Assembly: GCA_040290295.1 (NCBI GenBank)
Contig: PSMW01000014.1
Coordinates: forward strand, 22,932-86,931
From: CAADGV01 sp040290295
GTDB lineage: Bacteria; Bacteroidota; Ignavibacteria; UBA10030; UBA6906
Direction of reading: 5' to 3'
Length of the DNA: 64,000 nt
Position numbers and translations under genes: made by a program. Below the pieces are notes generated by a model that was given only the letters and a program-made list of their open reading frames with translations, made no database searches and was not told where the DNA came from. Shown here piece by piece: positions 35,823 to 45,070 of the stretch. How positions within the stretch are numbered: position 1 is the first letter of the stretch; the number at the start of each line of letters is the position of its first letter.

Positions 35823-37094
35823 TCAGACAACCAACAGCGTTTGATCGCGCCGAGGTCCTACCGAGATCATCCAAAGCTCAGTGCCGGTGAGTTCTCCCAA
35901 CGCGCGCAGATAGGTCCGTGCCGCTTTGGGCAAGTCTTCCCAATGTCGGGTGGAGGCAAGCGGCGTCTTCCATCCTTCGAAGTCCTCATACACCGGCGTG
36001 ACGCGCTCGAGCGTCTTCACGTCGGTGGGAAAGGATTTGAGTTGCCGGCCGTTCACTTCATAGCCGACACAGACACGGATGGTCTCCAGCCCATCGAGCA
36101 CATCGACTTTGGTCACGACAAGTTTGGTGATGCCGTTGATCATTGCGGAATAGCGCGCGGCAACAGCATCGAACCATCCGCAGCGTCGAGGTCTTCCCGT
36201 TGTTGCGCCGAACTCATGCCCCAGCGTGCGCAGCGATTCGCCGGTCTCGTCGTGCAGCTCGGTCGGAAACGGTCCGTTTCCCACTCGCGTCGAGTACGCC
36301 TTCATGATCCCGATGATCGTCTCCACCGATGTCGGCGGAATACCCAAGCCGGTGCACGCTCCACCCGCGGTGGGATTGGAGGAGGTGACGAACGGGTAGG
36401 TACCGTGGTCAACGTCCAAGAGCGCACCTTGTGCGCCTTCGGCGATGATGCGCTTGTTGTTCTTCAAGGCTGTGTTCAAGTACACAGCGGTGTCGGTGAT
36501 GAACGGGTCGATTTTGATGTCGAATTCCTGATATGCTGCGATCACCTTATCCACATCGATCGCTGTTTCGCCGTACACACGTGCAAGAATTTGGTTCTTC
36601 TCTGCAATGTTCGCGGCAAGCTTCTTGGCGAGAATGTCGCGATCGAGCAAATCCACGATACGGATGCCGCACCGCATGAACTTGTCGATATAGGCAGGAC
36701 CGATGCCGCGACCGGTGGTACCGATCTTATCGGCGGTTTTCTCTCGGATTGTATCGAGCATCTTATGATAGGGCATGATCAGGTGCGCGTTGTGGCTCAC
36801 GAGTAATCTGCCGTTGATGTCGATGCCCGCCTGTTGAAGTTGATCGATTTCGCTGAGGAGCGCGGCAGGGTCGATCACCGCACCATTCCCGATGACGCAC
36901 GTGATGTGCGGATGGAATATGCCCGAAGGAATGAGATGCAACACGTAGGTCTTCTCGCCGATGCACACCGTGTGGCCTGCGTTTGCGCCGCCTTGATAGC
37001 GTGCGACGATATCGGCGTGCTCGGCAAGCAGATCCACCACTTTGCCTTTGCCTTCGTCACCCCATTGGGCGCCGACGATGATGCGAACCGGCAT
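35823..37094 (-). CDS. purA: Adenylosuccinate synthetase
   Basis: 423 residues, normal length. It joins IMP and aspartate using GTP, the first step from IMP to AMP. The N-terminal IIVGAQWGDEGKGKVVDLLA is the GTP-binding loop with the catalytic Asp. Other signatures are YQGGANAGHT, IGTTGRGIGPAYIDK, EGAQGALLDVDHGTYPFVTSSN and GRPRRCGWFD. ATG 37094 follows directly on the conserved start. The kinase gene begins four bases downstream of its stop. Confidence 0.97.
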   Translation of the reverse strand: MPVRIIVGAQWGDEGKGKVVDLLAEHADIVARYQGGANAGHTVCIGEKTYVLHLIPSGIFHPHITCVIGNGAVIDPAALLSEIDQLQQAGIDINGRLLVSHNAHLIMPYHKMLDTIREKTADKIGTTGRGIGPAYIDKFMRCGIRIVDLLDRDILAKKLAANIAEKNQILARVYGETAIDVDKVIAAYQEFDIKIDPFITDTAVYLNTALKNNKRIIAEGAQGALLDVDHGTYPFVTSSNPTAGGACTGLGIPPTSVETIIGIMKAYSTRVGNGPFPTELHDETGESLRTLGHEFGATTGRPRRCGWFDAVAARYSAMINGITKLVVTKVDVLDGLETIRVCVGYEVNGRQLKSFPTDVKTLERVTPVYEDFEGWKTPLASTRHWEDLPKAARTYLRALGELTGTELWMISVGPRRDQTLLVV

Positions 37095-37167
37095 CGTTGT
37101 TCTCGTTCGTTAGACGCGTTGTGCAATGTGTATGAGCGTAGCAGACGGGAAAGGATGGCGGAGCCAC

Positions 37168-37200
37168 AAAAAAATCCGACCTTCTGTAAGAAAGGTCGGA
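37168..37200 (-). terminator. Rho-independent terminator after the secD-secF-STAS unit
   Basis: On the minus strand TCCGACCTT pairs with AAGGTCGGA around an 8-base loop and is followed by seven T (plus-strand A run 37168-37174). It ends the transcript running from secD, secF and the STAS gene, and separates it from purA. Confidence 0.9.
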
Positions 37201-37220
37201 CATTCGATGGTGAGATGCAA

Positions 37221-37562
37221 TCACGCTTTGAAGCTCGCGACGGCGTCCGCAACGGTCGGAAAGGTTTGCAGGACCCCGGACAGTTTGGTAATCTTGATCA
37301 GCGCGAGGATTTTTTCCGACGCGGCGGCAATCTTCAACGAGCCACCTGCCTCCTTCATGGTCGAAACGCCCTTGATGAGCATCCCCAATCCCGAGCTGTT
37401 GATGACGTCCACGCCATGCAAGTCGAGCACCACACGGGTCGTGTTCGCTCCGATCAGGTCGATCAGCTTGTCGTTCAGTGCTGCTGCATCGGGACCGCCC
37501 ATCAGGTTGCCTTCGATGGCAATCACCGTCACGCCTTCGTATTGCGTCGTCGAAAATTTCAT
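37221..37562 (-). CDS. STAS-domain anti-anti-sigma-type protein
   Basis: 113 residues, a single STAS domain. VTVIAIEGNLMG and VVLDLHGVDVINSSGLGML contain the usual Ser phosphorylation site in the DxxxINSSGL motif; KIAAASEKILALIKITKL follows. Such proteins release a sigma factor by binding its anti-sigma kinase, or act in similar partner switches. No anti-sigma kinase or sigma gene is next to it. It begins 32 bases after the secF stop and shares the terminator, so it is probably made with the Sec subunits. ATG 37562 is supported by homology. Confidence 0.9.
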   Translation of the reverse strand: MKFSTTQYEGVTVIAIEGNLMGGPDAAALNDKLIDLIGANTTRVVLDLHGVDVINSSGLGMLIKGVSTMKEAGGSLKIAAASEKILALIKITKLSGVLQTFPTVADAVASFKA

Positions 37563-37594
37563 AGCGTGCTCTGGTTGGGAGTTCGTCGAGAGGG

Positions 37595-38521
37595 TTATTT
37601 CGCCGCCTGAAGCTGTGGCTGACGACCGAGCGACCACTCCAACACGACCGCACTGGCAAGATAGATAGAAGAGTACGTTCCCGTAACGATACCGACCGTG
37701 AGTGGGAACGCGAAGCCTCGGTTCACCTCTCCACCAAAAACCAACAGCACCATGAGCACCATGAAGATGGTGCCCGAGGTGATGATGGTGCGACTGAGTG
37801 TTTCGTTCAGGCTCTTGTTGATCAAATCGTAGGTCTTCATCGACTTGAAGATCTTGCTGTTTTCTCGCATGCGGTCGAAGATCACCACCGTATCGTTGAC
37901 GGACAGACCAACCAAGGTGAGGAAGGCGGCGATCATATTTTGATCGATTTCGAGATGGAAATTTGGGGTGATGCCGTCGAAGATGGAGACCAAGCCGAGT
38001 GTGACCAGCACGTCGTGAAAGAGTGCGACCACCGCACCGACACCGTAGATCCACTTGAAACGGAACGCCACGTACACTAGGATGGCAATCAGCGATGCAA
38101 TTACCGCGTAGAGTGCATCGCGACGCAACTCGGCGCCGATCTTCGGTCCGATCTTGTCTTCCTTTGTGACGATATGAGGATTGTCCGGAAAGCTTGCCTG
38201 TAATCCTGCTCGAATCTTGTCGCCGATGGTCGTTCCGAAACCTTGTTCTGTCGTTCGAATGAGGATGTCCCGATCGCTGCCGAAGGTTTTGATCTCGGCT
38301 TTCGTGAGGCCCGCCTTCGTCATCGCATCACGCACGTCGCCGATATCGACCGATCGATCGAACCGCACGATCAACTCTGTGCCGCCGAGGAAGTCGATGC
38401 CGTAACCGAGCCCCTTGATCGCGAGCGACACCATGCCGGCAAGGATGACAAGCCCCGATACGAGGTACCACATCCTTCGCTTACCCATGAAATCAATATT
38501 CGTCTTGCCAAAAATCCGCAT
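37595..38521 (-). CDS. secF: Protein translocase subunit SecF
   Basis: 308 residues with six membrane helices. IDFMGKRRMWYLVSG, the GIDFLGGTELIVRF motif at the start of the periplasmic loop, and the later NDTVVIFDRMREN, ETLSRTIITSGT and GTYSSIYLA are SecF hallmarks. With SecD it uses the proton gradient to help pull proteins across the inner membrane. It lies 19 bases after the secD stop. Confidence 0.96.
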   Translation of the reverse strand: MRIFGKTNIDFMGKRRMWYLVSGLVILAGMVSLAIKGLGYGIDFLGGTELIVRFDRSVDIGDVRDAMTKAGLTKAEIKTFGSDRDILIRTTEQGFGTTIGDKIRAGLQASFPDNPHIVTKEDKIGPKIGAELRRDALYAVIASLIAILVYVAFRFKWIYGVGAVVALFHDVLVTLGLVSIFDGITPNFHLEIDQNMIAAFLTLVGLSVNDTVVIFDRMRENSKIFKSMKTYDLINKSLNETLSRTIITSGTIFMVLMVLLVFGGEVNRGFAFPLTVGIVTGTYSSIYLASAVVLEWSLGRQPQLQAAK

Positions 38522-38540
38522 GAACTGGTTCTCCTAAATC

Positions 38541-40391
38541 TTAGCCAAAGCTGATAGCCGCCGTGGATTTTTCCAAAAGGATATTGAAAATGACGCGTGT
38601 GATGAAGATCGAGCTGAACATACTGACAACGATCCCGATCATCAACGTGAGAGCGAATCCTTGCACCGATCCTGTACCGAACTGGTAGAGGATGACGCCA
38701 GTGATGAACGTGGTGAGGTTGGAGTCGAAGATCGCCGTGAAGGCTTTCTCGTAGCCGGCGTCGATCGCGGCACGAAGCGTTTTGCCTGCCGCCTGCTCTT
38801 CGCGGATGCGCTCATAGATAAGCACGTTCGCATCCACCGCCACCGCGAGTGTGAGAATGATACCCGCAATGCCGGGCAGCGTCAGCGTAGCATGAAATGC
38901 TGCCAGCACGCCCAGCAGAAACATTAAGCAGAAAACAACGGCGACATCGGCAACCATGCCGCCTGTTCGATAGTACAGCACCATGAAGATCACCGTTAAG
39001 GCGGTTGCCAACAACGACGAGAGCAAGCCGCTGCGGATCGAGTCTTCGCCGAGCGAGGGACCCACCGACCGCTGCTCGACAATCTCGACAGGCGCCGGCA
39101 ACGCACCGGCTTTCAAGACGATTTCCAACAAGCGCGCTTCGTCGAGATTTTCCATCCCTTCGATCTGCGAGTTGCCACCGACGATTTTATTGCGAACAAC
39201 AGGGGCGGAGAACACGGCGCTATCGAGGGCAATGGCGATACGCTTGTTGATGTTCGCTCCGGTGATGCGCGCCCAATCCTTTGCCCCCTGACTATTCATC
39301 TCCATCGTCACGATCGGAGCGTTCGTATTCGGGTCGAGGGTTGCGCGGGCGTTGGTGATCACTCCGCCGGTCAGCTCAGGCTTCGCATTGACCGCGTAGA
39401 GCGTGAAGTACTTCCTCCCCTCACTGGTGAAGCGCGGTTTTGCACTGAACAAGAATTGGACGTCGGCAGGGATGAGTTTCTTGATGTCGTCGCGCTCGAG
39501 GATGCGGCGGACTTTTTCTTTATTTTCTTCCTCGACGAACGCCTCATCGGGCGAACGATTGTCCACCAATGCAAGGGCGAACCACGGGTGTTTCCGCTTG
39601 AATTCTTCTGGCGTCAGATCGCCTTCCGGCGTCTTGATTCGGCTGGTGTCGGACGGGAGGAGGTTCTGCGTCGTGGTGTCCTGCTTGGCGACTGAGGTGT
39701 CTGCAGCGAGAGCCTCGTCGATCGCTTTCATGATAGTGACCACCTGCTCGGGTTCGCGCAAGAGCTTGAACTCCAGCAGTGCCGTGCCTTGCAACAGTTG
39801 GCGCACCTCGCTCTCTTTCGTCACGCCCGGCAGTTCCACAATCATGCGTGATGCACCGAGCTTTTGAATCGACGGTTCCGAAACCCCGTACTGATCAACA
39901 CGATTGCGGACAATTTCCATCGCACGATCGATCGCTTTCTTCGCTTCTTCTTCAAGATATGATGCAATCTCGTCGTTGTTCTCTCGCAGTGTACGGTAAT
40001 ACTTGCTCATCCGTATCTGTCGCTGCTCGAATTGTTTTCGAAAGATCACCACAGGCGATTCATCTGAGCGACTTGCTTCCTCCTGCGTTTCCTTCAGGAT
40101 TTGCGCGAACACGTCGTCCTTGTTCTTTGCGAGATCTTCGATCAGCTTGAGGACGTTCACCTCCAACACCACACGCATACCGCCTTGCAAATCCAAGCCC
40201 AGCTTGATACGCCGCAGGCGGGCGTCTCTGATGTCTGCCTCATGTTCTTCAACAAATGCAAGGCTGTCTGGTCCGCTCAATTGACTGAGTTGTTTGTGCA
40301 ACCGGTAGTCCTTGTAGGTGGGCCACAAGTAATACACACTGAGCAGCACTGCGAGCACGATAAGAATGATTCGAAACCGATACTTTCGCAC
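38541..40391 (-). CDS. secD: Protein translocase subunit SecD
   Basis: 616 residues. The first membrane helix (IILIVLAVLLSVYYLWP) is followed by the LGLDLQGGMRVVLEV motif and a long periplasmic region. There are five further C-terminal helices with GIAGIILTLAVAVDANVLIYE, then the TAIFDSNLTTFITG motif. The start is GTG 40391, because GGAGG lies six bases before it and the protein then begins just before its first helix; the longer frame upstream has no support. It heads the secD-secF-STAS unit. Confidence 0.95.
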   Translation of the reverse strand: MRKYRFRIILIVLAVLLSVYYLWPTYKDYRLHKQLSQLSGPDSLAFVEEHEADIRDARLRRIKLGLDLQGGMRVVLEVNVLKLIEDLAKNKDDVFAQILKETQEEASRSDESPVVIFRKQFEQRQIRMSKYYRTLRENNDEIASYLEEEAKKAIDRAMEIVRNRVDQYGVSEPSIQKLGASRMIVELPGVTKESEVRQLLQGTALLEFKLLREPEQVVTIMKAIDEALAADTSVAKQDTTTQNLLPSDTSRIKTPEGDLTPEEFKRKHPWFALALVDNRSPDEAFVEEENKEKVRRILERDDIKKLIPADVQFLFSAKPRFTSEGRKYFTLYAVNAKPELTGGVITNARATLDPNTNAPIVTMEMNSQGAKDWARITGANINKRIAIALDSAVFSAPVVRNKIVGGNSQIEGMENLDEARLLEIVLKAGALPAPVEIVEQRSVGPSLGEDSIRSGLLSSLLATALTVIFMVLYYRTGGMVADVAVVFCLMFLLGVLAAFHATLTLPGIAGIILTLAVAVDANVLIYERIREEQAAGKTLRAAIDAGYEKAFTAIFDSNLTTFITGVILYQFGTGSVQGFALTLMIGIVVSMFSSIFITRVIFNILLEKSTAAISFG

Positions 40392-40565
40392 TACAAACCT
40401 CCGGGATTCAAAGTCGGGAATTGAGTGTGGAAGGCAACACAATGTTGAAAATAAAGCCATCAAATGTAAACCAATCAGCCGAGAAAGTCAAACCACCATC
40501 GGGTCGGTCGCTCTACGGCTCGGCTCGGTGTCGTTCTTTCATTCGTGCTGTGTGCGCATGGTTTC

Positions 40566-40594
40566 TTGACTTCATTTCGCGAAATGGTTTACTT
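40566..40594 (+). promoter_or_regulatory. Possible promoter with an embedded palindromic operator
   Basis: TTGACT (40566-40571) and TTACTT (40589-40594) are 17 bases apart, upstream of the TPR gene. The spacer contains CATTTCGCGAAATG (40573-40586), a perfect 14-base palindrome well placed for a repressor. The -10 match is poor, so the promoter is tentative. The rest of the gap 40392-40648 shows nothing more. Confidence 0.35.
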
Positions 40595-40648
40595 GCCATC
40601 AAAGATCGAGGGGTTCCAGACCGATAGCTTGACTACAGGGAGTTGGTT

Positions 40649-42064
40649 ATGAGCATATTGGATTTCACCAATTACGACGACGATGAGCCGTCCGACGAAG
40701 AACGTCCGGAAGACGAGCTGCGAAAATTGAAGGATATGTTGAAGGATGGCTCTTCCAAGCTTTCAAACATCGAAGCGCTTGAGGAGATCGTCAACTACTA
40801 TTGGGAGAACGAGAAGTACGAAGACGCGCTGCACTTCATCGATCAACTTCTCACCTATATCCCCTACAGTGCAGAGATGTGGCAACGCAAGGGGCAGATT
40901 CTTGCCAACCTCTACCGGTACGAGGAGGCGATCGAGGCGTACAACAAGGCACTCGCCATTAATCCGGTCGATCCCGAAACGCTCGTCAACAAAGGCATTA
41001 CGTTGGACGACCTAAGCAAGCCGGAGGAGGCGCTTGCCTGCTTCGAAAAGGCGCTCGAGATCGACCCTTCGAACGAAGATGCGTTGTTCAACAAGGCGAT
41101 CACGCTCGAAAAAACGGGACGCCATCAAGAGGCGGTGCAAATCCTGAAGTTCATTACGGAAGGGAATCCCGCGCACAAGGATGCCTGGTACGAATTGGGC
41201 TTTTGCTACGACTGCCTCGATCAGCCCCATGACTCGCTGCGCGCGTACGACGAGCACCTCAAGCTCGACCCCTACAATTACAACGCGTGGTACAACCGCG
41301 GCATCGTTCTCAATCGCATGTACCAGTACCACCGTGCGATCGAGAGCTACGACACGGCTCTTGCCATCCACGAGAACTTCCCGGCTGCGTGGTACAATAA
41401 GGGCAATGCCTACGCAAACATGGGGAAGTTGGAGGAGGCAATTCACTGCTATCGCGAGACCCTCAAGTTCGAAGAGAAGGACGTCCCGGCTTGGCACAAC
41501 CTCGGCAACGCGTACGAGGAGCTGGGGGAGTATGACTTGGCGATCCGTGCATTCACCCAAGCACTCAAGTACGATCCAAAACATTTCGAGTCGTATTTCG
41601 GAAGAGGGAGTTGTTATGACTCGCTCGGTCAGTATCGCCGTGCACTTTCCGACTACAACAAGGCGCTCGCTCTGTGCAACGACTACGCCGATATCTGGTA
41701 CGCGAAGGCCGATCTGCTTTATAACATCGGACGCATCGAAGATTCGGTGCTTGCCTATAAGATGGTCACGAAGCTCGAGCCGATGAACTGCGATGCGTGG
41801 CTCGACTACGGCGAGACGTTGCTCGAACTCGGCTACACCAAACAGGCGCTGAAAGCGTTCGAGAGAGCCCACGAAGCTAATCCTGCATCCTCGGAACCGC
41901 ACTACTACAAAGCGAAGGCCCTCATTTTGTTACGTCGGACGGGTGAGGCAATCGAGTCATTGAAAGAGTGCTTCACATTGAATCCCGAAATGCAGCAGAC
42001 GTTCGAGGAAGAATTTCCGGACGCGAAAACATTGAAGGCGTTCAAGAAATTGTTGGAGAAATAG
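40649..42064 (+). CDS. TPR-repeat protein
   Basis: 471 residues. An acidic N-terminus (YDDDEPSDEERPEDE) is followed by about twelve TPR units with the usual W/Y-x-x-G-x2-Y-A-x-A spacing, for example AWYNKGNAYANMGKLEEAI and PEEALACFEKALEIDPSNEDAL. No enzymatic domain, signal peptide or membrane segment is seen, so it is a cytoplasmic scaffold of unknown partners. Proteins of this size and layout recur as single genes in Bacteroidota-like genomes. AGGGAG lies before ATG 40649. Confidence 0.88.
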   Translation: MSILDFTNYDDDEPSDEERPEDELRKLKDMLKDGSSKLSNIEALEEIVNYYWENEKYEDALHFIDQLLTYIPYSAEMWQRKGQILANLYRYEEAIEAYNKALAINPVDPETLVNKGITLDDLSKPEEALACFEKALEIDPSNEDALFNKAITLEKTGRHQEAVQILKFITEGNPAHKDAWYELGFCYDCLDQPHDSLRAYDEHLKLDPYNYNAWYNRGIVLNRMYQYHRAIESYDTALAIHENFPAAWYNKGNAYANMGKLEEAIHCYRETLKFEEKDVPAWHNLGNAYEELGEYDLAIRAFTQALKYDPKHFESYFGRGSCYDSLGQYRRALSDYNKALALCNDYADIWYAKADLLYNIGRIEDSVLAYKMVTKLEPMNCDAWLDYGETLLELGYTKQALKAFERAHEANPASSEPHYYKAKALILLRRTGEAIESLKECFTLNPEMQQTFEEEFPDAKTLKAFKKLLEK

Positions 42065-42292
42065 GCGCCAGCGGGATCGCTCCGAGTTCGATCCTTCCGA
42101 TGGAGGGGAAGCGCAGGGTGGAGCATCGACCGCGCCTCAGCAGTCCTGTGTGTCGCCAGCCCTCTCCCCTTACAACAATCTACCCCTGCTCCTCTCCCAA
42201 GTGAGTTGCCATTGTGTTGCCAACGTGATGATTGCTTTCATCCCCTGTGAGCTTCAGGAACGGCAGGACGAGCAAACGATTGCGTTGTGGTT

Positions 42293-42321
42293 TTTCCGCT
42301 AACGTAAACTTTGGTTATATT
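42293..42321 (+). promoter_or_regulatory. Possible promoter of larE
   Basis: TTTCCG, 17 bases, TATATT. The -10 is good and the -35 weak. It lies 40 bases before the larE ATG. The remainder of the gap 42065-42360 contains only a small GGATCG/CGATCC inverted repeat soon after the TPR stop. Confidence 0.35.
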
Positions 42322-42360
42322 TCTCCATCCCATATCGATCTTGTTCTCGAGGAGTTGACG

Positions 42361-43251
42361 ATGTTGTCGGAACCTGTCCTTCGGAAATACGCTGCGCTGC
42401 AGCAGATACTGCGCGAAATGCAAAGCGTCGCGATCGGTTACTCGGGCGGCGTCGATAGCACATTGTTGCTGAGGGTTGCAGTCGATGTGTTGGGCGAGAA
42501 TGCCGTTGCCATGATTGGTCGCTCGGAAACGTATCCTACGCGCGAATTTGAAGAAGCAGTGAAGCTTGCCGAAAACATCGGCGCACGGTACATTGTCGTC
42601 CGTACCGAAGAAACCGACATCATCAAGTTCAGAGAAAATCCGGCGAACCGGTGCTATTTCTGCAAGGCGGAGCTGTTCGAGAAGCTGCAGGAGATTGCCA
42701 CGCGCGAGGGATTGAGATGGATTGCCGACGGCACCATCACGGACGACATCGGAGATTTCCGTCCCGGTTTGAAGGCGAAGTCGGAAAAGAACGTCCGCTC
42801 ACCCCTGCTCGAAGCGGAACTAAGCAAAGCTGACGTGCGCGAGATTTCAAGGCACCTCGGGCTTCCAACGTGGGATAAGCCCGCCTTTGCGTGTCTGTCC
42901 TCTCGCTTCCCGTACGGCATGAGCATTACCAAAGAGAACCTTGTGCGAGTGGACAGCGCCGAAACGTTCCTGCGCGATGAAGGATTCCGCTTCTTCCGCG
43001 TACGCTTTCACGACGAACGGACGGCACGCATCGAAGTAGGGAAGGAAGAAATCCACCGACTGCTCGACGACAGCATGCGTGAGCGCCTCGTTGTTTATCT
43101 CAAGCAGCTCGGCTTCACGTACGTGACGCTCGATCTGCAAGGCTACCGCACAGGCTCGATGAACGAAGTGTTGCCGGATGACCTCAAGGTTCAGGTGCTT
43201 CTCTCAGCGCAGGCACGTACTCAAGGCTTTGCCAAGACGCTCGAACGATAA
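42361..43251 (+). CDS. larE: ATP-dependent sacrificial sulfur transferase LarE
   Basis: 296 residues of the PP-loop family. GYSGGVDST (26-34) binds ATP. Cysteines stand at 98 and 101 (CYFC) and at 178 in KPAFACLSSRFPYG. In Lactiplantibacillus LarE, only the last Cys is conserved and is sacrificed. Family members with all three are reported to hold a [4Fe-4S] cluster that can carry extra sulfur, and this protein fits that type. LarE sulfurates the pyridinium precursor of the nickel-pincer cofactor; larB, larC and larA are not in the window. GAGGAG precedes ATG 42361, and the stop overlaps the next start (TAATG). Confidence 0.88.
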   Translation: MLSEPVLRKYAALQQILREMQSVAIGYSGGVDSTLLLRVAVDVLGENAVAMIGRSETYPTREFEEAVKLAENIGARYIVVRTEETDIIKFRENPANRCYFCKAELFEKLQEIATREGLRWIADGTITDDIGDFRPGLKAKSEKNVRSPLLEAELSKADVREISRHLGLPTWDKPAFACLSSRFPYGMSITKENLVRVDSAETFLRDEGFRFFRVRFHDERTARIEVGKEEIHRLLDDSMRERLVVYLKQLGFTYVTLDLQGYRTGSMNEVLPDDLKVQVLLSAQARTQGFAKTLER

Positions 43252-44477
43252 TGTCTCTTCCGGCACTTCTCGTCCTCGGCACCGGTTTCGGGGCGCTCAA
43301 TCTCGTCAAGCATCTGGGCGACGACTATGCGATCACCGTCGTAAGTCCGCGCAATCATTTTCTCTTCACGCCGCTTCTGCCGAGTACGACGGTCGGGACC
43401 ATCGAGTTCCGCAGCATCATCGAACCGATACGCTCTGTGCGTGAAGACCTCCGGTTCTATCAAGCCGAGGCAACGGGCCTCGACCCAACATCGCGCACCG
43501 TGCGGTGTGTTGCGACCACCGATCGGCATGTGTTCGATGTTGCGTACGACATCCTCGTCATTGCTGTCGGGGCGGTGAGCAATACGTTCGGTGTGCCCGG
43601 CGTTGCCGAGCATGCACTCTTCCTCAAAGAGCTTCATGATGCGCGTGAACTGCGCCGCCGGATCATCCGCAACTTCGAGCAAGCCAATCTTCCGGGTATC
43701 ACGCCCGAAGAGCGCCGCCGGTTGCTTCAGTTTGTCGTCTGTGGGGGCGGCCCGACGGGCGTCGAGGTCGCGGCAGAACTGCATGACTTCTTGGTGGAGG
43801 ATTTGAGGAAAGCCTACCCACCCTTGGTTGCCGAAGCGCGCATCACGCTCGTGGAAGCGACAAACGACATTCTCAGCTCGTTCGACGAGAAACTCCGTCG
43901 CTATGCCACTGCCGTGTTCGCACGTCAGCGCATCACGGTGTTGACCGAATCTCCCGTCGTGCGCGTCACCGAACGTGCCATCGTGCTCAAAGATGGGTCG
44001 ATGCTCGAATACGGTTTGCTGTTGTGGAGTACGGGAAACGGACCGACGCCGTTCGTTGCACAGGTGCAGCTTCCCAAGGATGATCGGTCTCGTCTTATTG
44101 TTGACCGCTTTTTTCGCGTGAAGGGTTACGAGAACATCTACGCATTGGGAGATTGCTGCATCATCGAAGGCTCGCCGCTGCCTGCCACATCGCAAGTGGC
44201 GCAACAACAAGGGAGATACCTCGCTCACGCGCTCACGCGCCGAGCGCGCGGGCGCTCCGTCGAACCGTTTCAGTACAAACATCTCGGCATGCTTGCGTAC
44301 ATTGGTGGGCGGCGCGCCCTTGCCGACTTGGAAAGCGTGAAGGGCCGCGGTTGGGTAACGTGGCTTTTCTGGCGTTCCGCGTATCTCACAAAAATCGTCA
44401 GCATCAGAAACAAGCTGTCGATACTTGTCGATTGGTTGAAAGCCTTTGTGTTTGGGCGTGATATCAGTCAGTTCTGA
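43251..44477 (+). CDS. NDH-2-like pyridine nucleotide-disulfide oxidoreductase
   Basis: 408 residues. The FAD-binding N-terminus is ALLVLGTGFGALNLVKHL, and SPRNHFLFTPLLPSTTVGT is typical of type II NADH:quinone oxidoreductases. A second dinucleotide-binding stretch (VVCGGGPTGVEVAAEL) binds NAD(P)H, and YALGDCC is the conserved FAD motif near the end. The C-terminal tail with VTWLFWRSAYL and an amphipathic segment would attach it to the membrane. It would pass electrons from NADH to quinone without pumping protons. It overlaps larE by one base, so the two are co-translated, although no functional link is obvious. Confidence 0.87.
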   Translation: MSLPALLVLGTGFGALNLVKHLGDDYAITVVSPRNHFLFTPLLPSTTVGTIEFRSIIEPIRSVREDLRFYQAEATGLDPTSRTVRCVATTDRHVFDVAYDILVIAVGAVSNTFGVPGVAEHALFLKELHDARELRRRIIRNFEQANLPGITPEERRRLLQFVVCGGGPTGVEVAAELHDFLVEDLRKAYPPLVAEARITLVEATNDILSSFDEKLRRYATAVFARQRITVLTESPVVRVTERAIVLKDGSMLEYGLLLWSTGNGPTPFVAQVQLPKDDRSRLIVDRFFRVKGYENIYALGDCCIIEGSPLPATSQVAQQQGRYLAHALTRRARGRSVEPFQYKHLGMLAYIGGRRALADLESVKGRGWVTWLFWRSAYLTKIVSIRNKLSILVDWLKAFVFGRDISQF

Positions 44478-44487
44478 TCGAGCAGGA

Positions 44488-44515
44488 TTGACTCTCGCCG
44501 TCATTTTTCTAAACT
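44488..44515 (+). promoter_or_regulatory. Possible promoter of the thioesterase gene
   Basis: TTGACT, 16 bases, TAAACT, about 100 bases before ATG 44617. Confidence 0.4.
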
Positions 44516-44616
44516 TCAACGCGCGATGTCGAACATGCTTCGACAGCGAACGTCCAACGATGTCTTGACGGCGTTCACGATTCGCCGAACCATCATGTAT
44601 CATCCACCTGCTTCGT

Positions 44617-45036
44617 ATGCCGTACAAGCGCTTCGAATCGGAACTCATCGTCCGACCCGACGATATCGACATGAACAATCATTTGCACGGAGCGAAGTAT
44701 CTCGACTACGTGTTGTTTGCCCGTTACGATCAGATGGGACGATGCTACGGCATGCCGATGGAAGAGTTCTTGAAGAACGGCATGAACTGGTATCAGAAAG
44801 TTTTCCATATCGAGTTCAAGCGCGAGATCGGTCTTGCCGACCGCGTCATCATCCAAACGTGGCTCGAATCGTTCGAGAAGGCAGACGTGAAAGTCGGTTT
44901 CCGGATCTTCAAGAAGGAGCCGCGCAAAGTTGCTGCCGAAGGCTACTTCATCAGCACGATGGTGGATATCAAAACCGGACGGGCAATGCCCATCCCGCAA
45001 TCCATCATCGATCACTACACGCAGTACACCGAGTGA
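44617..45036 (+). CDS. Hotdog-fold acyl-CoA thioesterase (YbgC/4HBT type)
   Basis: 139 residues, a single hotdog domain. The start ESELIVRPDDIDMNNHLHG matches the 4-hydroxybenzoyl-CoA thioesterase pattern, with the catalytic-type Asp in DIDMNNHLH, followed by YLDYVLFARYDQM. It would hydrolyse acyl-CoA or acyl-ACP in the cytoplasm. The substrate is unknown; YbgC-type enzymes are often tied to envelope lipid metabolism. The gene is followed, after 34 bases, by the cytochrome lipoprotein. Confidence 0.85.
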   Translation: MPYKRFESELIVRPDDIDMNNHLHGAKYLDYVLFARYDQMGRCYGMPMEEFLKNGMNWYQKVFHIEFKREIGLADRVIIQTWLESFEKADVKVGFRIFKKEPRKVAAEGYFISTMVDIKTGRAMPIPQSIIDHYTQYTE

Positions 45037-45070
45037 TACGTTCGTGACAGGCGGGGAGTACCTTTCCTGT

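Noticed and set aside
34631..37094. Kinase with purA as a purine-sensing regulatory pair
   Set aside because: Only the four-base spacing supports it; the sensor region shows no known ligand domain and no regulator gene is adjacent.
43221..44678. Minus-strand open frame (485 codons) opposite the NDH-2-like gene
   Set aside because: Shadow of a gene with two intact dinucleotide-binding motifs; no start signal or domain.
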